From Victivallis sp. Marseille-Q1083 (GTDB lineage Bacteria > Verrucomicrobiota > Lentisphaeria > Victivallales > Victivallaceae): 64,000 nucleotides of DNA. Both the position numbers and the translations under genes were made by a program. Below the pieces are notes generated by a model, which was not told where the DNA came from, searched no databases, and saw only the letters and a list, made by a program, of their open reading frames with translations. The stretch spans positions 2,346,001 to 2,410,000 of the forward strand of contig NZ_CAHJXL010000001.1 of assembly GCF_903645315.1 (NCBI RefSeq). The letters are read 5' to 3'. Below are positions 7,959-18,100 of the stretch, piece after piece. Every line of letters begins with the position of its first letter. The stretch's first letter is position 1.

Positions 7959-10448
7959 TTATCGGTCCAGTTTCCGGTAGAAATAGAGTGCCATTGAACG
8001 CGGCTCTGACAGCTCCACCGGAAATTCCGCCAATTCATTGCCGGAAACGGTGACCTTTTCTCCCCGGAAGCACTCCAGCTCGTAGTGCTTTTCCGGATTG
8101 ATATTCCGTAAATCAAGCGTGCGCCGGGTTTCGTCACCGTCCGGCCGGCGGAAAACAGCGAAGAATCCCGAACCCTTTTCCGGCGCATGGCATTGATAGG
8201 CGTAAAAATTCCGGCGCGACTCCGGCGCCGGAGTCAGCAAGTGGAAATCGAAGTAAAAATATGCCATCATCCGCTTCGCCGTCTCCAGAACTTCCCGGTA
8301 CCACTTGAAGTCGAACCCGTCGTTCACTTCGCCCATGCCGGCGTTCACTCCCGAAGCTACTCCGGAAAAAACGCCGTAATCGTCGCCTGAAATCACCGTC
8401 GTGCCGCCGGCATGCAGCGGCACCCATTCGGAAAGGTAGGGAATCTCATTGTGGTTGGCTTCACTGCAGTCGTACATGGGCCGTCCCAGCATATCGGAAC
8501 GGAAGAGGCAGATACTGCGTGAGTTGGTTTCAAAATCAATGCGGCGGCCGCCCGAGGCGCAATTGTCAATCAGCATGTCGGGGAAACGCTCGCGCAATGT
8601 ATCCCAGAAACGGTACAAGCCGGCAATGTATTTCATCTCGGTTACCCCCACCCGGTCGGGCGCGTCGTTGTCGGCCCAGAAGGGGATGGTGTTGAAGTTG
8701 AAGTCCTGACGATAATAGTCGATTCCCTCTTCACGCACCAGCCGTTCCACTTCGCCGATCGCCCAGTCACAAGCGGCCTCGTTTCCCAGATTCAGCAGGA
8801 GATTGCCGTCATCGGCCGGCGTGGTCAGCAGCCACTCCGGATGTTCCGCCGCCACCGGGGTTCCCGGCATCACCCGTTCGATTTCCACCCACAGCAGAAA
8901 TTTCATTCCGGCCCGGCGGATCGCCTCGGCCACGGGAAGGAAACCGCCGGGATGGGGAACCCGGTTCACCCGCCAATTGCCCACCGTGCAAGCCCAATCG
9001 CTCGCACCATACTCCGTTGGAGAAACCGGCCGGTCAACGCCGAACCAGCCGGCATCCACCCAGAAAGTGTCGAAAGGCAATTCGTAGCGTTCCTTCTGAT
9101 CGATTATCTGCATCATTCCATCGGAGGACTGCCCTCCCCAGGCGAAACGCGGCAACGGCGTTTGCATCACACTGCCGTCGGCCCGGCGGGGCGAATGATA
9201 CTTTAGCAGAAAACGCCGCAATTGATTCTGGCCGTCCTCTACACTCATGCCCTGGCGGTGATGAATGAATATCGACGGCTGGCGCAGACACTCGCCGGGA
9301 AGCACCCGGAAGTGGGTCTTCGGCATCCCGGCTTCGATCAGGAGCTGGTCGTCGCCGTGCCGCAAATCGGCATACCATGCGCCGCTCCAGCCGATGCCGA
9401 AATTGAGACCTTCCGTTTCCGTGACATCCACGCCGAAAAAAGGCAGCCAAGCCGCCGAACTGCGTCCCTCGTCGGTATCCAGCCGCCAATGATTTTCCGG
9501 ATAACGCGGCCGCAGCCACACCGTTCCCCGGGTGAAATCGCTCTGCGCGTTCTTGCTGCCCACTGTCCGGCGCAATGCCACGTCACGCTGTGGAAACCTG
9601 CAATCGAATGCGTATGGATGGGACAGATAACCTGTTGAGCGGTCTTCCAGAGCCAGGCGCAGCGAGAGCGACCGGAAATCGTCGATTATCCGGCTGGGCT
9701 GCGCTCCCGGGTTCAATACCTCCGGCAACCATTCGATCACCGGGAAATCACGATAGACCGTCACCGTAGTGCGCACGGTCAAAGTCCCATCGGCATCGGT
9801 TTCTTCCATTTGCCAGCGTGTCAGTTCGGACGTTTCCGCCAACTGCCGGACTTCGCGCCGCGCCGTCGTCATCTCGCCGCCACCGTCATAAACGAAAGCC
9901 GCCGCCGGCCGAAACTCGAAAGCGGCGAAATCTGGAGCGGCCAGCTTCCGGCCGTCCGCCAGCGTTACCGCCGGATCGCACCAATTAAAATTGGCCATCG
10001 GCGGAATTCCGGGGAAGTCCGCCGGCAACGCAGTATCGAGCGACCGCAGCCTGATCGCGGTTGCACCGTTCAAATCCGCTTGCAGAAGGAAGGGCGCCTG
10101 GTCGCCCCGCAGCTCCGGCGACCGGGCCAGCTCCCGCCCGGCGTCGTCTTCGACGATGAAGCGAGCCAGCGAATGAAACGGCAAACCGGCCTGAACTCCG
10201 ACCCAGGCCTTGAAACGCTTTCCCGGCGACGGAAGATGCAGGACCAAAAGACTCTGGGCATGATCGCCCCAGCCGGCCCCATAACTCCGCTCGCCGATCT
10301 TCAAAGGCGCTCCGCCCACGGAACAGCCGCACCGCACTACACTTCCCCAGCCGATCCGCCGGGTTTCGATCGCCGCTCCCTTTGCCGGCTTCAGAATCGA
10401 ATTCGCCGTCGCCTCGATAAAGTTTTCCAACTGCATGAATACCCCCAT
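7959..10448 (-). CDS. Alpha-galactosidase, GH36 family
   Basis: An 829-residue glycoside hydrolase of clan GH-D, expected to release terminal alpha-linked galactose by a retaining mechanism. An N-terminal beta-sandwich (to ~300) precedes the TIM barrel. The barrel carries the nucleophile motif Y-Y-R-Q-D-F-N with Asp near 582 and the acid/base motif D-N-C-A-S-G-G-R-R with Asp near 628. The C-terminal ~100 residues form a beta domain. No signal peptide is visible, so it is probably cytosolic and acts on imported oligosaccharides. A second in-frame ATG at 10436 follows GGGGGT and may be the true start. It is the last gene of the leftward cassette that starts with the GntR-type regulator at 14703. 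Confidence 0.9.
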   Translation of the reverse strand: MGVFMQLENFIEATANSILKPAKGAAIETRRIGWGSVVRCGCSVGGAPLKIGERSYGAGWGDHAQSLLVLHLPSPGKRFKAWVGVQAGLPFHSLARFIVEDDAGRELARSPELRGDQAPFLLQADLNGATAIRLRSLDTALPADFPGIPPMANFNWCDPAVTLADGRKLAAPDFAAFEFRPAAAFVYDGGGEMTTARREVRQLAETSELTRWQMEETDADGTLTVRTTVTVYRDFPVIEWLPEVLNPGAQPSRIIDDFRSLSLRLALEDRSTGYLSHPYAFDCRFPQRDVALRRTVGSKNAQSDFTRGTVWLRPRYPENHWRLDTDEGRSSAAWLPFFGVDVTETEGLNFGIGWSGAWYADLRHGDDQLLIEAGMPKTHFRVLPGECLRQPSIFIHHRQGMSVEDGQNQLRRFLLKYHSPRRADGSVMQTPLPRFAWGGQSSDGMMQIIDQKERYELPFDTFWVDAGWFGVDRPVSPTEYGASDWACTVGNWRVNRVPHPGGFLPVAEAIRRAGMKFLLWVEIERVMPGTPVAAEHPEWLLTTPADDGNLLLNLGNEAACDWAIGEVERLVREEGIDYYRQDFNFNTIPFWADNDAPDRVGVTEMKYIAGLYRFWDTLRERFPDMLIDNCASGGRRIDFETNSRSICLFRSDMLGRPMYDCSEANHNEIPYLSEWVPLHAGGTTVISGDDYGVFSGVASGVNAGMGEVNDGFDFKWYREVLETAKRMMAYFYFDFHLLTPAPESRRNFYAYQCHAPEKGSGFFAVFRRPDGDETRRTLDLRNINPEKHYELECFRGEKVTVSGNELAEFPVELSEPRSMALYFYRKLDR

Positions 10449-10506
10449 TGAATTGCTGCGTTCGGAAATTCACTATCCACATCTCATATGCTGGATGCCG
10501 CCGTCT

Positions 10507-11907
10507 TTATTTTAACCGTTCCCGGATTTTCTCGATATAAGAATCGGCCAGATTCGTTTCATAAGTCTTACTCAATACTTCTTTCATGGCTTCGGCGGCG
10601 GTTTCCTGCGCCGCCGGACTCTTCTGCGCCAGTTCGAGGATACGCCAATCCTGGATGCCCCGGAACCAGGCAAGCTGACGGACGCTGGCCTGCGGGCCGC
10701 GGCTTCCTTCATAGATGACCGAGTAATCGCTGCGGTCATTGTCGAAATCATCCCACATGGAGGCGTTTGCTCCATAGCCGACATCATCGTAACTCCAGTA
10801 CCCGGCACCGATCCCGCCGCGCTGCAGCGCCCGCCACAGCATCAGCCGGTACGACGCATACGGCGAATAGGTACGGTTGCTGACCGCATAGAACAACAGT
10901 TCCTGCGGTTTGCGGCCGCCTTCGCGAATCGTTTTCATCTGTTCGGGGATGGCGCCAAAAGAAGGCGACCACAAATTGACATACGGATTCATCATATCCA
11001 GAACCTGAAGTGGAATTCCGTCATAGAAGGTACAGAATATTTTCTGCTTCGGAGCATGTTTGGCTATAAGTCTGGCCAGCGGCAGAATATTTTTTGCCCG
11101 CGCCATATCGGGCTCATCGGTGATATACCACCCATAATTCGATTCGTCGATGCCTTGAGCGGCAAGATATTCGCGAATTTGTGTCAATACCTGCAGAAAA
11201 TTCCGTTCCACGATTTCCCCGCTGACTTTTCCATACCCGTAACCATTCAGTGTATCAGGCGCAGGGACCACCATATAGATTTGATCTTTGACTCCGAACA
11301 CCCCGATCAGCCGGTCCATTTCACGAAAATCCGGCGCTCCGATCAGATTCCCCGACTCATCAGTTTCAAGGGACAGTCCCGATGGGCAGATCAAATGTAC
11401 GTTCGAACCATTCCGCTTCTGATCCAGCAGCACGGCGTGGCGATAAGCGTCACTTTGTCCATAACCGCTCACTGACATGTAATTGTAGTAGTGAAAATTC
11501 AAGGAGTATGGCTTGCCGTCGCGCGGCAATTCGACCGGCATGATCTGCAGCTCCACGGGCACCGTTTTCGCCCATGCTCTTTCGACCGTCGGTTTGATCT
11601 GCAGGCTGAAAGTCCAGTTTCCGGGTTCCAATGCGGCGGTATCGATGGTCAGATAGATGATCTCATTTTCCCCTTGACGGCAATCAATTATGTCGTGAAT
11701 GTCCACGTCGGCCAAAGCGTCGCGCTGAGTGGAGCCGGTACGCAACGCGGTCTCGACAAGCCGCCGGACGGCAACGGCATCCTCCGGCCGGACCTGCCGG
11801 TTTTCGTCCGTGGCGGCGACGATTTTCGAAAGCTCGACCCGGAAGCGTACTGCCTTGTCCCAGGCATTGCCAATCCCGACCGCCAGTGTAACGACTTCAC
11901 CGTGCAA
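10507..11907 (-). CDS. DUF4091 glycoside-hydrolase-like domain (C-terminal half of a frameshifted gene)
   Basis: A 466-residue frame starting at a poor TTG. The reading frame stays open upstream to about 12005, where it joins the preceding CBM9 frame by a -1 step, so this is the second half of one ~779-residue protein. It covers a beta-sandwich and a TIM-barrel-like region with the DUF4091 ending (W-F-R-G-I-Q-D-W-R-I-L-E). Family members are exported enzymes or binding proteins of Bacteroidota, Planctomycetota and Lentisphaerota with poorly known activity. Whether an intact protein is made depends on the frameshift near 11997-12005. It sits 58 bases upstream of the GH36 gene in the same orientation. 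Confidence 0.75.
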   Translation of the reverse strand: MHGEVVTLAVGIGNAWDKAVRFRVELSKIVAATDENRQVRPEDAVAVRRLVETALRTGSTQRDALADVDIHDIIDCRQGENEIIYLTIDTAALEPGNWTFSLQIKPTVERAWAKTVPVELQIMPVELPRDGKPYSLNFHYYNYMSVSGYGQSDAYRHAVLLDQKRNGSNVHLICPSGLSLETDESGNLIGAPDFREMDRLIGVFGVKDQIYMVVPAPDTLNGYGYGKVSGEIVERNFLQVLTQIREYLAAQGIDESNYGWYITDEPDMARAKNILPLARLIAKHAPKQKIFCTFYDGIPLQVLDMMNPYVNLWSPSFGAIPEQMKTIREGGRKPQELLFYAVSNRTYSPYASYRLMLWRALQRGGIGAGYWSYDDVGYGANASMWDDFDNDRSDYSVIYEGSRGPQASVRQLAWFRGIQDWRILELAQKSPAAQETAAEAMKEVLSKTYETNLADSYIEKIRERLK

Positions 11908-11912
11908 TGCCG

Positions 11913-12845
11913 TCAGCTCGAAATTCCGATGCGAGGCTTCCGGCAGCGGCAGAAATGTCGATTGGGGAACTTGCCATGGGTTGGCAGGCCAGACATAAAA
12001 TTTTCTTTGGGATAATTTTCCCGGATCGCCCGCCGGGTTTCCTGGGCGAGCTTTGCCAGAAATCCATTGTAGTCGTCGGCATTGCGGATGTTTTCGGACT
12101 GCGTCGCGAGTTCCCGGTACATCTCCCTGACTTTCGGCTGCCGGGCGTTGTTCAGCGGGGACTCCGACAGTTCCGCCCGCGCGCCATCCTGAAAACTCCC
12201 GACGACCAGCACCGGAAATTCATCGCGTTGGTGAAAACTGCCGCCCAGCGGCATCAGCGACTGGTAATGATCTTTGCCGTTGGCCGCTACCCGACACACA
12301 TTCATGGCGATCCGGTCACCGCTTTTCAACCCGTCCCATAATCCGATCGATTCCAGTGGAATCTTGATTTCCGCTGTGTAGCCGGCATCGCTTTCCACCA
12401 TGGCGAACGGCCATGGAAACGCATAATCCGCCGGATTGCTGATCCCGATTTCCGATTGCGACTTGCCAAACGGATCAATGCTGAAATGGTAATATAATTT
12501 TTCTTTTACCTTGGGGGCGATAAATATTTCTATTGTTTCGTAATCATAATGGAATATGTCATCTTCTGCCGGAGGAGTCAATTCTTCGGGCACAGTCACT
12601 TTGCAGGCGACATAAATGGATTTGCCGTCGGTGAACATGAATGCTTCGGTCGCGGGATCGGCCGGGCGGGCGGCATCGTTAGCGCTGAGTTTATCAAAAC
12701 GGGCATCTTGGTATAGCACCTCATCCAATCTGCCGTCCACCTCCAGTCGGCCGGACAGCAGCGGCAATTCGGCGACTTCCGCCGCGCCGGCCATCATGCC
12801 GAAGACCATCGATAATCCCCATGCCAATTGCTTCAACCGATTCAT
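11913..12845 (-). CDS. Signal peptide plus CBM9-like domain (N-terminal half of a frameshifted gene)
   Basis: A 310-residue frame. Residues 1-22 are a signal peptide (N-R-L-K-Q-L-A-W-G-L-S-M-V-F-G then A-G-A-A). Residues ~30-220 look like a family 9 carbohydrate-binding module (Y-Q-D-A-R-F-D, Y-D-Y-E-T-I-E-I-F-I-A and G-Y-T-A-E-I-K-I-P segments). The last ~25 residues in this frame are nonsense-like, and a -1 shift at GAAAATTTTATG (around 12000) joins it to the DUF4091 frame downstream. The ATG is preceded by AAGGAG. Either a one-base deletion in the T4 run or -1 frameshifting on A-AAT-TTT explains the split. It follows the pseudopilin gene in the same operon. Confidence 0.75.
   Translation of the reverse strand: MNRLKQLAWGLSMVFGMMAGAAEVAELPLLSGRLEVDGRLDEVLYQDARFDKLSANDAARPADPATEAFMFTDGKSIYVACKVTVPEELTPPAEDDIFHYDYETIEIFIAPKVKEKLYYHFSIDPFGKSQSEIGISNPADYAFPWPFAMVESDAGYTAEIKIPLESIGLWDGLKSGDRIAMNVCRVAANGKDHYQSLMPLGGSFHQRDEFPVLVVGSFQDGARAELSESPLNNARQPKVREMYRELATQSENIRNADDYNGFLAKLAQETRRAIRENYPKENFMSGLPTHGKFPNRHFCRCRKPRIGISS
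11997..12005 (-). other. Frameshift point: A-AAT-TTT heptamer within GAAAATTTT
   Basis: In the CBM9 frame the codons are GAA AAT TTT ATG. A -1 slip of the tRNAs on AAT and TTT re-pairs on AAA and TTT, and the next codon becomes TAT, which is exactly the DUF4091 frame. The heptamer fits X-XXY-YYZ. A single missing T in the T4 run would look the same. Confidence 0.6.
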
Positions 12846-12981
12846 GACAATAATCTCCTTGGTTCTCGCTCGATCCGATTCGCTGGTAAAGGCATGGCGC
12901 CAAACAGCGTCTTCCCGGAATTTGCGCAGCAGTCCCCGCCGCGTCCGCGTGTATTTTTCCTTACGTTTCTTTCAATTGCCA

Positions 12982-13590
12982 TCATTTGCTGTCATTGCCC
13001 ATCCAGGTACGCCAATCCACCGCCATTGCCCGGGTAAGATCCGTAACGCTTCCGTCTGCCAGCGAAACGTTGGCCCGGTTGTTATGCCGAAGCATCAGCG
13101 GATACCAGTCGCGATCGAAAGTATTGTAGGTAATTGCCGCGTCGCTGTCCGCCACATCCGCGTCCCAGTTGATCGTCGAACCGTCGCCGTACATCACCGG
13201 ATTGCCGATGACGGCGGCACGTTTTTTCATGTTCGCCTCTCCCGCGTAACCGAAAGCATCGATATTCAAACCGTAAGAAAACCAGCCATAATCGATCTTG
13301 TGATAACTCACCGACGGGCAAACCAGCACCGCTTCCGGCAGATACGCTTCCTTGATAAAAACCTGGGGCCATTGGCCGTGTTCCCAGTCGGAAAGATAGA
13401 CGGGGAAAATCCAATCTTCCCAGTCGTCGGAATAGAGAATCGATCCCAGAGCCACCTGCTTTAAATTCGACTTGCATTTGGTGCTCATCGCCGCAGCCTT
13501 GGCTTTGCCCAGGGCCGGCAGCAGCATGCTGGCAAGAATGGCTATAATAGCAATAACGACCAGCAGTTCAATCAATGTAAACTTTTTCAT
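12982..13590 (-). CDS. Prepilin-type leader protein with H-x9-DG domain (pseudopilin 1)
   Basis: A 202-residue protein. The N-terminus MKK then FTLIELLVV gives a type IV prepilin-like leader with Glu at mature position 5 and a ~20-residue hydrophobic helix. The residue before the predicted cleavage is Lys, not Gly. The C-terminal [12 protein letters not shown] motif matches the prepilin-type processing-associated H-x9-DG domain common in Planctomycetota and Lentisphaerota. Such proteins are expected to be inserted in the inner membrane and processed by a PilD-like peptidase. AAGGAG precedes the ATG. It lies between its regulator (48 bases upstream) and a carbohydrate-binding protein; a dedicated role in surface display or export of the cassette's hydrolases is inferred. 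Confidence 0.88.
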   Translation of the reverse strand: MKKFTLIELLVVIAIIAILASMLLPALGKAKAAAMSTKCKSNLKQVALGSILYSDDWEDWIFPVYLSDWEHGQWPQVFIKEAYLPEAVLVCPSVSYHKIDYGWFSYGLNIDAFGYAGEANMKKRAAVIGNPVMYGDGSTINWDADVADSDAAITYNTFDRDWYPLMLRHNNRANVSLADGSVTDLTRAMAVDWRTWMGNDSK

Positions 13591-13638
13591 ACCATCTCCT
13601 TTGGTTTGGCCCGTCGGGCTTGTTTTTTTCGTATCATG

Positions 13639-14703
13639 TCATCTCCCGGATAACGGCCTGGTACTGGCCCGGCAAACCAGTTTCGGCCGCAGAAACAGGG
13701 AGAATACATCCTCTTCCGGAGTTCCGTCCAGTTTTCGATTTAAAAGATAGACGGCTTGCGCGGCGAATTGATCTAGGTTGAAGTCGATCGCGGTCAGCGG
13801 CACCAAATATTCCGTTTCCGGCAGAAGGTTGTTGCAGCCGACCACCGAAACCTCTTCGGGGATTCGGAGGTTCCGCCCCAGAAGCGCTTGAATCGCCCCC
13901 TGGGCAAGCTGGTCGGTGGCGCAGAGCAGCGCATCGAACTCCGACTCATCCACCAGGCGCAAGACCCGTTCATAACCGTGCAGACTCGAATAGCCGGCGG
14001 CCAGAGCTTGCCCGGGCGAGAATTCCAACCCCAGCTCGTGAAGCGCCAGTCGAAATCCCAGATAGCGCATACTTGTTTCCAGATGCTCCTGCGCCAGCGG
14101 AGAATTCCAGTGGAAATTGCCCAGATAAATGATTTTGCGGCACCCCGTCGCGTACAAGTGGCGCATGGCCATCATCATGCCGGAAATCATATCGGTTGCC
14201 ACATAGGTGTCCTCACGAGGAAATTCATTGCCCAGAACTACATAAGGAACTCCAATCCGACGCAGTTCCCCGGCCTCGGCCCCGTAACCGCACAAAATCA
14301 ACGCATCCATGCTTCTCAGGTCGGATTCCATCGTGGCCAATTCGAAATGATCTCCGCCGGTCACGAACAAAGTCGGCGAATATCCCCGTTGCCGCAATTC
14401 CGGACTCATCCGAATTGCCATGGTGTGGAAAAACTGCGAATAATCGGCCTCCGGCACCAGCAGGCCGACTTTGCGAATCCGCAGGGCTTCTCCGATGAAA
14501 GTGCCGGAACCGTGCCGGCGTTTCAAAAAACCGCTGTCTTCCAATAAGCTGACCGCCCGGCGCACGGTCGTAACGGACACCTGATATTCCTTGGACAGTT
14601 GCTTTTCGGTCGGAATTCGTTCACCCGGCAGCCGCCCCCGAATATATTGATCGAAAATCTGTTGACGGGTCTGCTGAGTACAATCGGTTTTTGAATTATT
14701 CAT
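13639..14703 (-). CDS. GntR-type regulator with LacI-like sugar-binding domain
   Basis: A 354-residue transcription factor. Residues ~10-75 are a GntR winged helix (Q-Q-I-F-D-Q-Y-I-R-G, P-T-E-K-Q-L-S-K-E-Y-Q-V-S-V-T-T-V-R-R-A, H-G-S-G-T-F-I). Residues ~80-345 are a periplasmic-binding-protein fold as in LacI/GalR (peripla_BP_3), expected to bind a sugar released by the cassette. This AraR-like architecture usually represses the adjacent operon until the inducer binds. It heads a leftward operon with pseudopilin 1, the CBM9/DUF4091 protein and GH36. A clear promoter and a CAAAG-N10-CTTTG palindrome lie upstream. Confidence 0.9.
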   Translation of the reverse strand: MNNSKTDCTQQTRQQIFDQYIRGRLPGERIPTEKQLSKEYQVSVTTVRRAVSLLEDSGFLKRRHGSGTFIGEALRIRKVGLLVPEADYSQFFHTMAIRMSPELRQRGYSPTLFVTGGDHFELATMESDLRSMDALILCGYGAEAGELRRIGVPYVVLGNEFPREDTYVATDMISGMMMAMRHLYATGCRKIIYLGNFHWNSPLAQEHLETSMRYLGFRLALHELGLEFSPGQALAAGYSSLHGYERVLRLVDESEFDALLCATDQLAQGAIQALLGRNLRIPEEVSVVGCNNLLPETEYLVPLTAIDFNLDQFAAQAVYLLNRKLDGTPEEDVFSLFLRPKLVCRASTRPLSGR

Positions 14704-14736
14704 ATCTTTTGGTTCATGTCATATTATAAATTATAT

Positions 14737-14756
14737 CAAAGTCATCAATCTCTTTG
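14737..14756 (-). promoter_or_regulatory. Candidate GntR operator (CAAAG-N10-CTTTG)
   Basis: A 5-bp inverted repeat with a 10-base spacer immediately downstream of the -10 element of the regulator's promoter, between promoter and start codon. The position suits autorepression. The arms are short, so chance is possible. Confidence 0.35.
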
Positions 14757-14759
14757 GAT

Positions 14760-14788
14760 AGTATAGGATATTTTCAAACAAAAGTCAA
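14760..14788 (-). promoter_or_regulatory. Sigma-70-type promoter of the GntR cassette
   Basis: On the minus strand TTGACT (14788-14783) and TATACT (14765-14760) are separated by exactly 17 bases. The leader to the ATG is about 50 bases. Confidence 0.8.
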
Positions 14789-15140
14789 CCCCCCGGCAAA
14801 AAAAATCCGGTAAAAAATTCAGAAAATTCAGATGCTTTTTAAGCCATGACAATACCGGAGAAATTTTTTGATCGGCCGCGAACCCCCCTGGGGGCCGGAA
14901 TGATATTGCCGGTGAAGCGGCTTTTAACCGTCGCAGCCGGGTCAGGAATTGCTTGGCAGGGAGCGCATCGACAGCGCCGCCGGCTTCGTTCAGAGCGTGT
15001 TCCGGAGGTTTGAATGCCTGATAATGAAGGTGAAGGGATTTGAGTCTGCCGCGGGGCGCGGCCGAATGGTTTTTCCGAAACGCGCCCCAGGGCCGGTGAA
15101 TTTCCTGACGGATACAAACAAATCGTCAGGCTTCATCTGG
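14789..15140. other. Intergenic region with a short palindrome after the RND gene
   Basis: No gene is supported. CCTGACG (15104-15110) and CGTCAGG (15124-15130) form a 7-bp stem just past the RND pump stop, possibly a weak terminator for the efflux operon, although no T-run follows on either strand. Confidence 0.4.
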
Positions 15141-18100
15141 TTATTTCGCCGGTTTGCCGGCCGCCCTCCTGCTGTTTTTCTTCACGGTTTCCCGGGTTTT
15201 CTGAAAAACGGCGAACATCGGCGGAATGAAGGCGACGCCGATCAGCGTCGCCGTCAGCATGCCCCAGAAGGTCGTGGTGCCGATCACCCGGCGGCTTTCG
15301 GCGCCGGCACCGGAAGCGAACAATAGCGGCATGACGCCGATGATGAAGCTCCAGGCGGTCATCAGCACGGCGCGGTAACGGTAATTGGCGCCGTTGATGG
15401 CGGACCGGGCGATCGATTTGCCGACGTTGCGTTCCTGCATCGAGAATTCGACCATCAGAATGGTGCTTTTGGCACACAACCCGATCAGCATGATCAACCC
15501 GAGCTGCGCGTAGATGTCCAGCAGCATGCCGTTGAAATACAGCGCGGCGATGCCGCCCAGCGAGGCAAAGGCGACGGAGAGGATCACCGGCATCGGAATC
15601 GTCCAGGATTCGTATTGGGCGACCAGGAAGAGGTAGCCGAAAATCACCGCCAGCGTCATCAGCAGCACGATCCGGCCGTCGTTGTTCTTTTCCTGATAGC
15701 TCATATCGGTCCAACTGACGGCGTATTCCTTGCCGAAGTTGTTGGAGGTCAACTCTTCGAGGTCGTCCATGATGCGGGTGCTGGACGCGCCCGGCATCGG
15801 GATGACGGTGACGCCGGCCGACAGGTTCTGGTTGAAGCGTTCCAGCTTCTGCGCGCCCAGTGTGACTTTCGCTTCGGCGATCGCGGTCAGCGGAACCATT
15901 TGGCCGTAATCGTTCTGGATCATCAGCTCTTCAAGGTCATTCAATGTGGAGCGGTCCTGGCCGTCGAGCTGGAGCTTGACCTTGAAAGAATAACCGTACA
16001 GATTGAAGTCGTTGACATAGAGCGACGCCAGATTGCTCTGCAGCGCGGTGAAAATGCGGCTGATCGGCACGCCGAGCGCCTCCGCCTTGTCCCGGTCGAT
16101 GTCGAGATGGAGCTGCGGCGTCCGGGCGTTGAACGAACTGAAGGCGTACTGGATGTCGGGCATCTGTTGTTTGTCGTTGAGCATATCGAGCAGCTTGCCG
16201 AGCTGCTGTTCGAATTCCTGCGGGGTATCGTTGCCGGAGGTGCGGAGCGCGAAGGTGACGCCGCCGGTGACGCCCAGCCCCATGATGGCCGGCGGCTGGA
16301 AGGCGCGCACCTGGGCTTGCGGAATTTGTTCGCCGATCGCCATGATCCGGTCGCGCAGCGCCTGAATCGACAGCTCCGGCGTTTTGCGCAGATCCCAGTC
16401 ATCGAGGGTGACGATGGCGAAACCGAGGTTTTCGCTGGCGCCGCTCATCAGCGAATAGCCGGCGACGGTGACGATATCTTTGACGCCCTTGAGCTGCAGA
16501 CATTTTTCATTGAACAACGCCATCGCCTTGTCGGTACGCTCCAGGGAAGCGCCGGGCGGCAATTCCAGTTCGCAGAACAAACTGCCTTTGTCCTCGTCCG
16601 GCAGGAAGCCGCCACGCAGGCCCTTGAGCAAAAAGACGTTGGCCGCCAGGACGGCGAGGACGAGGATGACCGTCAGGTAAAACCGCCGGATCATGAATCT
16701 GGAAAATCCGATATAACCTTTTTTGGTCGCGTCCAGGGAAGCGTCGAACCAGCGGAACAGGATGAATTTCCGGCGTTCGGCCGCCGCGGCCGGTTTCAGG
16801 ATGAGCGCGCAAAGCGCCGGGCTGAGGGTCAGGGCGTTGAACGCCGAGATGCACAGCGCGACGCACATCGTCACCGCGAACTGCAGATAAATCGTGCCGA
16901 CGATGCCGCCGTAAAAACCGATCGGCGCATAGATGGCTGCGGAGACCAGCGTGGCGGCGATGACCGGGCTGGTGATCTGTTTCATACTTTTGGCGGTGGC
17001 TTCCGGCGGCGGGAGCTTCTCCTCTTCGATGATCCGCATGGTGTTTTCGACGACGACGATCGCATTGTCGACCAGGCTGCCGATGACGAGGATCAGACCG
17101 AATAGGGTCAGCACGTTGATGGAATATCCCAGCAGCGCCATGACGAAGAAGGTGCCGAGCAATGAGACCGGGATGGCCACCGCTGGAACCACGGTGGCAC
17201 GCCAATCCTGCAGAAAGAGGTAAGTGATGGCGATGACCAGCAGCAGCGTGATGACCAGCGTCGTCGCGATTTCCCGGACATTGACCAGAATGTAATTGCT
17301 CGGGTCGTAGGCGTGGACGGCTTCGACGCCCTCCGGAAAACGTTTTTTCAGTTCGTCGAGCAGTTGGTTGGCGTTTCTGACCAGTTCGACGGCGTTGGCG
17401 CCGTCCTGGCGGTAGATGGCCATGGCGACGCTGGGCTGCCCGTTGAAGTAGCCTTCATCCGTGTAGCGTTCGGCGCCGAGTTCGAGCCGGGCGATGTCGC
17501 CGAGCCGGATCTGTTCGCCTTCCGGTGCGGCGGCGACGACGATGTCGGCGAATTCCTCCGGCGTTTTCAGCCGGCCGGTGACGTCGAGCTTGAGTTGCAG
17601 ATAAGGATTGGATTTTTCGCCGCCCAGCGTACCGGCGGCGGCCGGAATGTTCTGCGAATTGAGTTTGGCGATGATGACTTCCGGCGTGAGGTTCAGCGCG
17701 GACATCTTGAGCGGATCCAGCCAGATGCGCATGCTGTAGTTGCGTTCGCCGAGGATTTCCACCGAACCGAGGCCGGGCAGCCGGGCGAAGATATCCTTGA
17801 CGTTCATTCGTACATAATTGGCCAGTTCCAAATGCGAAAGCGTCGTGCCGTCGGTCTGAAACGAATAGACGCCGGCCATATCGGTGGACTGTTTTTTGGT
17901 GACGATGCCGATCTGTTTGACGGTGTCCGGCAGTTGGGCTTCGGCGCGCTGGACGGCGTTCTGGACGTTGACCTGGGCGATATCGGAGCTGATGCCGGGC
18001 CTGAAGGTCAGCGTCAGCGTGTAGTTGCCGTTGTTGTCGCTTTCGGATTTGAAATAGAGCAGGTCCTCGATGCCGTTGATCTGTTCCTCGATGACGCTGG

